From assembly GCA_044224905.1 (NCBI GenBank), contig JBGAJN010000001.1, positions 1,860,001-1,924,000 on the forward strand: a stretch of 64,000 nucleotides of DNA, read 5' to 3'. The stretch is from JBGAJN01 sp044224905 (lineage in GTDB: Bacteria; Verrucomicrobiota; Verrucomicrobiia; Limisphaerales; JBGAJN01). The position numbers and the translations under genes were made by a program. Under the pieces are notes generated by a model that made no database searches, was not told the origin of the DNA, and saw only the letters and a list, made by a program, of their open reading frames with translations. Positions 59,241-64,000 of the stretch are shown piece by piece; position 1 is the stretch's first letter, and each line of letters opens with the position of its first letter.

Positions 59241-62200
59241 GGTTTCTTTGGCTGCTCAGCTTCCTCACCACGTCCGCCATCGTGCACGCAGCCGGCACCG
59301 GACTGACGGGCAAGTATTACGACAGCTCCGTGTTCACGAATCTCGTGACCACGCGCACGGATGCGACGATTGATTTCAACTGGGGCACCAACGCGCCGCC
59401 CGGCACGGCGATCACCAACGGCGACACGTTTTCGGTCTCGTGGAGCGGGCAGATCGAGCCGGAGTTCACGGAGCTTTACACGTTCTACCTCACGGCGGAC
59501 GACGCTGGGCGGGTGTGGGTGGATGACCAGTTGCTCGCGGGGCGCACGTTCTTTCAGGGCAATGGCGAGGTGCGCGGGCAGATGCGGCTCAAGGCCGGGC
59601 ATCGCGTGAATCTGCGTGTCGAGTTCATCGAGTTCACCGGCAACGCGGGCGTGAAGCTGGAGTGGGCGTCGCCGTCGCGCGCGCGGGAGGTTGTGCCGAT
59701 GGCGCGGTTGTATCCGGCGCAGGAAATTCCCAATGGCGGCGCGTTGATGATGGAGCTCTGGACGAACCTCTCGGGCGCAAGCCTCGCGACGCTGACGAAC
59801 AGCGCGAATTATCCAAGCAAGCCGGCGATGCGCGAGTTCATCACGTCGTTCGAGTGTCTGGCGACGAATTGGGAAATCAACTACGGCACGCGCGTGACGG
59901 GCTTCCTGCGCGCGCCGACAAATGGGAACTACACCTTCGCCGTGAGTGGCGACGATGTGGCGCAACTTTTCTTCAGCACGAGCACGAACGCAGCGGCGAA
60001 AACTCTCATCGCCAGCGTGACGAACGCGACGGCGTTCCGCGAATGGACGAATCACACCAATCAAATCTCCGCGCCCATCGCGCTCGCAGCGGGGCAGCGT
60101 TGCTACTTCGAACTGCTGCACAAGCAGAGCACCAACGCAGACCATTGGAGCGTCGGCTGGATGAAGCCGGGCGACACGAACTTCACCATCATTCCCGGCA
60201 CGGTGCTGATGCAGCCGGGCGTGGACACGGCGCAGCCTTCGACGGCGAATTTTTTCAACACGCTCGCCACCGAGCAGCCGCGGCTCGGCGCGACGCGCGC
60301 GCGGTTCACCTGGCTGAAGCAGCAGTATCAAAGTCCGAACTCCAGCGCCGTGAAGTCGCGCGCGCAGGCGGTGGTGTCGCAGGCGAACGGCGAACTGACC
60401 GCAGCTCCAACCATCCAGCGCGCCGCGCAGGACCGCGTCCAGCGGCTCGCCCTCGCATGGTGGCTCACGGGCAACACCAACTACGCCGAAGCGGCGTGGA
60501 ACAACCTCAGCAACTCCATCGTCAATGGCGACTGGACCGACCCGTGGAAGGGCGTCGAGAACGGCGTTCAGGCCATCGGCTTCGACTGGCTCTATCCGTA
60601 TTGGTCGCAGGCGCGGAAGGACGCGATGACGAATGCGATGGTCGTGAAAGGTTTCAATCCCGGCTGGACGGACAGCTACGGCAACAACATCGGCGTCATC
60701 ATCAACGCGGGCCATTTGCTTGCGACGCTCGCGGTCGGCACGGCAAACGAATCCGCTGCTGAATCGAAACTCGGCTCGGCCATTGGGCGGTTGAACAACA
60801 AAATCGACAAATGGGACGCGAACGCCGGCGCGTGGTATGAGGGCACGGACTACGGCATCTTCACGAAGTGGGGACTCGGGCCGGGCATGAACGGCATGGA
60901 GACGGCGCTCGGCAGCACCTGGGGATTGAGCCGCATCCGTGGCGTTTCGACCGCCGCGCGCGAGCCGCTTTACATCGGGAGCAACACGCGCGTGCGCTTC
61001 ACATTTTCCGACATCGGCACCGGCAGCGAGGCCGCGATGGGCTGGGAGACGTGGTGGGCGCATCGCTTCAATGCGCCGGAGGGATTCGACTGGACGCGGC
61101 AGATCGGCAACAGCGCCATCAACGCGCTGCTCGTTCCCGAGACGACCATTTCGCCCGTGGCCACGGGGCTGCCGCCCGACTGCGCGTTTCGCGGGCCGGC
61201 GGACAGTGCGGGCGCTTACTTTCAGGAAGTCGTGACGCTGCGCGAGAATTGGAGCGACACGAAGGCGACCTTCATCGGTGGCATGGGCGGGACGTATTTC
61301 AGCCACGGCATGTTGCAAAGCGGCACGTTTCAAATCTCGGCGCGCGGGCAGCAGTGGTTCATTAACCTCTCGAGCGAGGACTACGGCGTGCCAAATCACA
61401 ATGTCACGACGCCGAGCAGCGGCCGCGACCGCTGGGATTATTACCGCAACCGCGCCGAGGGCCACAACACGCTCGTCATCAATCCCAACTCCGGCCCGGA
61501 CCGCATCTGGAACGCGCCCTACGCGCCGCTCATCAATTACCAGTCCGCCGCGAACGGCCAGCGCAGCCTCGCCGTGTGGGACCTCACACCGACTATCAGC
61601 GGCGTCACGCGCGTGCAGCGCGGCATCCAGCTTCTCAACCAGCGCCACCACATCCTCGTGCAGGACGAAATCGTCGCGCCGACGAACAGCACCGTGTGGT
61701 GGTTCGCGCATTATTCCGTGCCCTCGACCACCGTTGCCATCAGCGGCGACGGCGCGAGCGTGACGCTGACGAAAAGCGGCGAGCGGCTCTGGGCGAAAAT
61801 TGTCAGCGGCGGTGGGGTGTTCACAACGCGGCCTGCCGAGCCGCTGCCGACTTCGCCCTGGCCGCCCGAAGCCGGGACGAACAGCGGCGCGAACAAGCTT
61901 GCCATCCAGCTGACAAACGTGACGAACACCACACTCGCCGTGTGGTTCGTGCCGCTCGCGCCCGGCGAAAATCCGCCGACCAACTCACTCACGCTCACGC
62001 CGCTCAACACCTGGAATCTCGTCGCGCAAAATGAAGCGCCCGTCGCACGCAACGGCATCGCGACGAGCACTAACAACGCGCCCGTGGACGTCGACCTGCG
62101 CAACCTCGCCAGCGACGACTGGACGTATCCGAACAACCTCGCCTTCGCCGTGAGCCTCGCGCAGGGCGGCTCCGTGACGCTGCTCGGCGACGGCCACACC

Positions 62201-64000
62201 GCGCGCTTCACGCTGCTGACGAACTTCGCCGGCGACGTGAGTTTTGATTTCACCGCCACCGACGAGGGCGCGCTCACGAGCGCACCGGCCACAATCACCA
62301 TCGGCGTCGCGCCCGTGACCTACGTGTGGACGAACCTCGCGGGCGGCAACTGGAGCGCGGGCGGGAACTGGAGCAACGGCATCGCGCCGTTGAGCAGCCA
62401 CGGCACGCGCGTCGAGTTCTTCACCGGCGCGGCGCTCGCCGGCGTGACGCTCACGGCGACCAACGACGTGGCGAATCCGCTCCTGCTCAACTCGCTCACG
62501 CTCGGCGGCACCAGCGCGAGCACCAACGCCATCGCCCTCGCCGGTGCGCCGCTCACGCTCGCCGCCAACGGCCTCACGCCCCCGAGTGTCACGCTCGCGG
62601 CCTCGACCGCGCCAGTGAGCTACACGATTTCCAACGCCCTCACGCTCGCCGATGACACGACGTTCTTCGCGAACAACTCCGGCTCGTTCAACTTCGCCGG
62701 CCCCATCGGCGGCCCCGGCGGACTCACGCGGAGCAACACCTTCAGCACGCTGATTCTCTCCGGGAGCAATTCCTACGTCGGCCCGACCGTGATTCTCGGC
62801 GGCACGTTGCAGATTGGCAACGGCGGGTCGTCCGGTTCGCTTGGCGCGGGCGATGTGTTGAACAGCGGCACGCTCCGCCTCGCGCGCGCCGGCACGCTTT
62901 CCGTGCCGAACAACATTTCCGGCACGGGCGCGCTCGCCGTGGCCGCGCCGACGAGCAGCGACCTCGTCGAGCTTTCCGGCAACAACACGTTCACCGGCAC
63001 CGTGAATGTGAACGGCGGCAGTCTCCGCATCAGCGACGCTTCGCAGCTCGGTGATGGCACGAAGAATGTCGTGGTCGCCGGAGCGAGCGCCACGTTGCGG
63101 CTCGACGGCAGCGCGGGCGACATCACGTTGCCGGCGGAGTTCAGCGTCGTCACCAGCAACCCCAACGGCGCACTGCTCAATGAAGCGGGCGACAACACCA
63201 TCGCCGGCAACGTCACGCTCACGTCAGGCGCGGGCAGTTCGCGCTTCACCGTGGCGAACGGCACCCTGACCATCCTCGGCGACATCGCCCCGAACGTCAC
63301 CGGACGCGGCCTCGACCTGCGCGGCGCCGCGAACGGTTTCATTTTCGGAAATGTCACCGACGGTCCGGGCACGAACTTCCTGACCGGGCTCGCGAAGAAC
63401 GACGCCGGCTCGTGGACGCTTTCCGGCAGCAACGCCTACACCGGCCCGACCACCGTCAGCGGCGGCTCGCTCATCATCAACGGCAGCCTCACCAGCCCGA
63501 CCAACGTGACCGTCGGCACTTCCGGTCGGCTCGCGGGTGGCGGCACGATTGCTGCGACGACGGCTGTGCTTGGCCAGCTCGCGCCCGGCGACCGCTTCGG
63601 CACGATGACCTTCGCGAGCAACCTCACGCTCGGCTCCGCGAGCCGCTTGCAATGGGAACTCGGCAGCAACTCGCTCGCGAGCGCCGACCGCGTCGCCGCC
63701 ACGAGCGTCACGGTGACGAACGGCGCGAAGGTGGACGTGCTGCTCAACAGCCCCGTTAGCGCGGTGAATTTCCTCCACGCCTTCTGGCGCACGAACCGTG
63801 CGTGGCCCGTGCTCAACGCGAGTGCGCTCACCGGCGCGTTCGCGCTCGGCACTAACAGCACTGACGCCGGCGGCCGGCTTGCGGCGATTTACGGCGCGTT
63901 CTCGCTCACCAACACGGCGACCAACGTGAGCCTGTTCTGGACTGCGCTGCCCGGCTTTCCCGTCATTAACGATCCGACCGTCACCATCCTCGCGCCCGCG
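59237..64000 (+). CDS. Secreted PA14-heparinase-like-PATR protein, truncated by window end
   Basis: Open for 1,588 codons from GTG 59237 to the window edge. An 18-residue signal peptide ends VHA|AG. PA14 domains lie at ~20-150 (GLTGKYYDSSVFTNL) and ~165-330. A helical-toroid plus beta-sandwich region (~390-830) resembles heparinase II/III polysaccharide lyases: LALAWWLTGNTNYAEAAWNNL, QAIGFDWLYPYWSQARKDAM, GAWYEGTDYGIFTKWG, YYRNRAEGHNTLVINP. An Ig-like stretch and three or more PATR repeats follow (LSGSNSYVGPTVILGGTLQIG and similar). A GAGGAGGT seven bases before the GTG is an excellent ribosome-binding site. The last gene of a sigma/anti-sigma operon, it is probably the surface enzyme they regulate. 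Its PA14 resembles that of the DUF6288 giant at 26339-32590. Confidence 0.8.
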   Translation, partial: MRFLWLLSFLTTSAIVHAAGTGLTGKYYDSSVFTNLVTTRTDATIDFNWGTNAPPGTAITNGDTFSVSWSGQIEPEFTELYTFYLTADDAGRVWVDDQLLAGRTFFQGNGEVRGQMRLKAGHRVNLRVEFIEFTGNAGVKLEWASPSRAREVVPMARLYPAQEIPNGGALMMELWTNLSGASLATLTNSANYPSKPAMREFITSFECLATNWEINYGTRVTGFLRAPTNGNYTFAVSGDDVAQLFFSTSTNAAAKTLIASVTNATAFREWTNHTNQISAPIALAAGQRCYFELLHKQSTNADHWSVGWMKPGDTNFTIIPGTVLMQPGVDTAQPSTANFFNTLATEQPRLGATRARFTWLKQQYQSPNSSAVKSRAQAVVSQANGELTAAPTIQRAAQDRVQRLALAWWLTGNTNYAEAAWNNLSNSIVNGDWTDPWKGVENGVQAIGFDWLYPYWSQARKDAMTNAMVVKGFNPGWTDSYGNNIGVIINAGHLLATLAVGTANESAAESKLGSAIGRLNNKIDKWDANAGAWYEGTDYGIFTKWGLGPGMNGMETALGSTWGLSRIRGVSTAAREPLYIGSNTRVRFTFSDIGTGSEAAMGWETWWAHRFNAPEGFDWTRQIGNSAINALLVPETTISPVATGLPPDCAFRGPADSAGAYFQEVVTLRENWSDTKATFIGGMGGTYFSHGMLQSGTFQISARGQQWFINLSSEDYGVPNHNVTTPSSGRDRWDYYRNRAEGHNTLVINPNSGPDRIWNAPYAPLINYQSAANGQRSLAVWDLTPTISGVTRVQRGIQLLNQRHHILVQDEIVAPTNSTVWWFAHYSVPSTTVAISGDGASVTLTKSGERLWAKIVSGGGVFTTRPAEPLPTSPWPPEAGTNSGANKLAIQLTNVTNTTLAVWFVPLAPGENPPTNSLTLTPLNTWNLVAQNEAPVARNGIATSTNNAPVDVDLRNLASDDWTYPNNLAFAVSLAQGGSVTLLGDGHTARFTLLTNFAGDVSFDFTATDEGALTSAPATITIGVAPVTYVWTNLAGGNWSAGGNWSNGIAPLSSHGTRVEFFTGAALAGVTLTATNDVANPLLLNSLTLGGTSASTNAIALAGAPLTLAANGLTPPSVTLAASTAPVSYTISNALTLADDTTFFANNSGSFNFAGPIGGPGGLTRSNTFSTLILSGSNSYVGPTVILGGTLQIGNGGSSGSLGAGDVLNSGTLRLARAGTLSVPNNISGTGALAVAAPTSSDLVELSGNNTFTGTVNVNGGSLRISDASQLGDGTKNVVVAGASATLRLDGSAGDITLPAEFSVVTSNPNGALLNEAGDNTIAGNVTLTSGAGSSRFTVANGTLTILGDIAPNVTGRGLDLRGAANGFIFGNVTDGPGTNFLTGLAKNDAGSWTLSGSNAYTGPTTVSGGSLIINGSLTSPTNVTVGTSGRLAGGGTIAATTAVLGQLAPGDRFGTMTFASNLTLGSASRLQWELGSNSLASADRVAATSVTVTNGAKVDVLLNSPVSAVNFLHAFWRTNRAWPVLNASALTGAFALGTNSTDAGGRLAAIYGAFSLTNTATNVSLFWTALPGFPVINDPTVTILAPA

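Noticed and set aside
59063..61711. Long minus-strand open frame of 882 codons opposite the heparinase-like gene
   Set aside because: It is Arg/His-rich with no conserved motif, while the plus strand has a signal peptide, PA14 and the EGHNTL motif. High GC keeps the opposite strand open.

Overview
The window looks like a chromosome segment of a Verrucomicrobiota bacterium, probably Limisphaerales/Pedosphaerae-like. The signs are giant secreted proteins with autotransporter-associated beta-strand (PATR) repeats, PA14, DUF1566 and Ig-like modules, a DUF6288 protein, C-termini ending in an FYRV/FYQI-type tail, sulfatases, a heparinase-like enzyme, a Rhodopirellula/Verrucomicrobium-type ECF sigma factor and many multihaem cytochromes. 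The taxonomy is inferred from gene content only. No complete RNA gene or CRISPR array was seen.

Layout. (1) 1-1839: 5' part of a secreted protein made of ~52-residue T5SS/PEP-CTERM-type repeats. (2) 1977-11433, all minus strand: an electron-transfer locus. It has an MtrA/DmsE-type multihaem lipoprotein, an MtrB/PioB-type outer-membrane barrel, a small class I cytochrome c, a NapC/NirT-type membrane cytochrome and an octahaem-HEAT-TPR cytochrome. Upstream lie a GYD protein and a DUF2249-Crp/Fnr pair with an FNR-like box. (3) 11604-13871: a membrane Ser/Thr kinase with an extracytoplasmic sensor. (4) 13981-34260: large secreted proteins, including a ~3,146-residue chimera carrying YHYH, sulfatase, metallophosphoesterase and four DUF1566 domains, an alpha/alpha-toroid protein coupled to a YdjY-like protein, a DUF6288-PA14-PATR protein and a second sulfatase. 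(5) 34389-40100: a copper-type locus with a multicopper oxidase, a CusB-like adaptor without a CusA pump, and a divergent CusRS-like two-component system. A duplicated oxidase tail lies as a relic in the intergenic gap.

(6) 40153-57009, all minus strand and tightly packed (several ATGA/GTGA overlaps), is the most striking part: an apparently undescribed biosynthetic gene cluster. In transcription order it encodes a sulfotransferase, a cytochrome P450, a 14-TM MFS exporter, a UbiA prenyltransferase, a rifampin-phosphotransferase-like dikinase, a fusion of class III aminotransferase with an acyl-ACP-reductase-like domain that keeps its catalytic Cys, a second dikinase, an anchored NTF2-like protein, a DUF3419/BtaA-like 3-amino-3-carboxypropyl transferase, a GNAT-like protein and an OleC-like AMP ligase. 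The set suggests a modified, possibly sulfated, amino-lipid or alkylamine. The product is inference.

(7) 57010-57741 is a non-coding boundary with a 25-nt tRNA-Cys 3' end fragment and a decayed stretch resembling a tyrosine recombinase. (8) 57742-64000, plus strand: an ECF sigma factor, an anti-sigma-like protein and a truncated PA14-heparinase-PATR giant, overlapping by 4 nt each and by eye more GC-rich than the rest.
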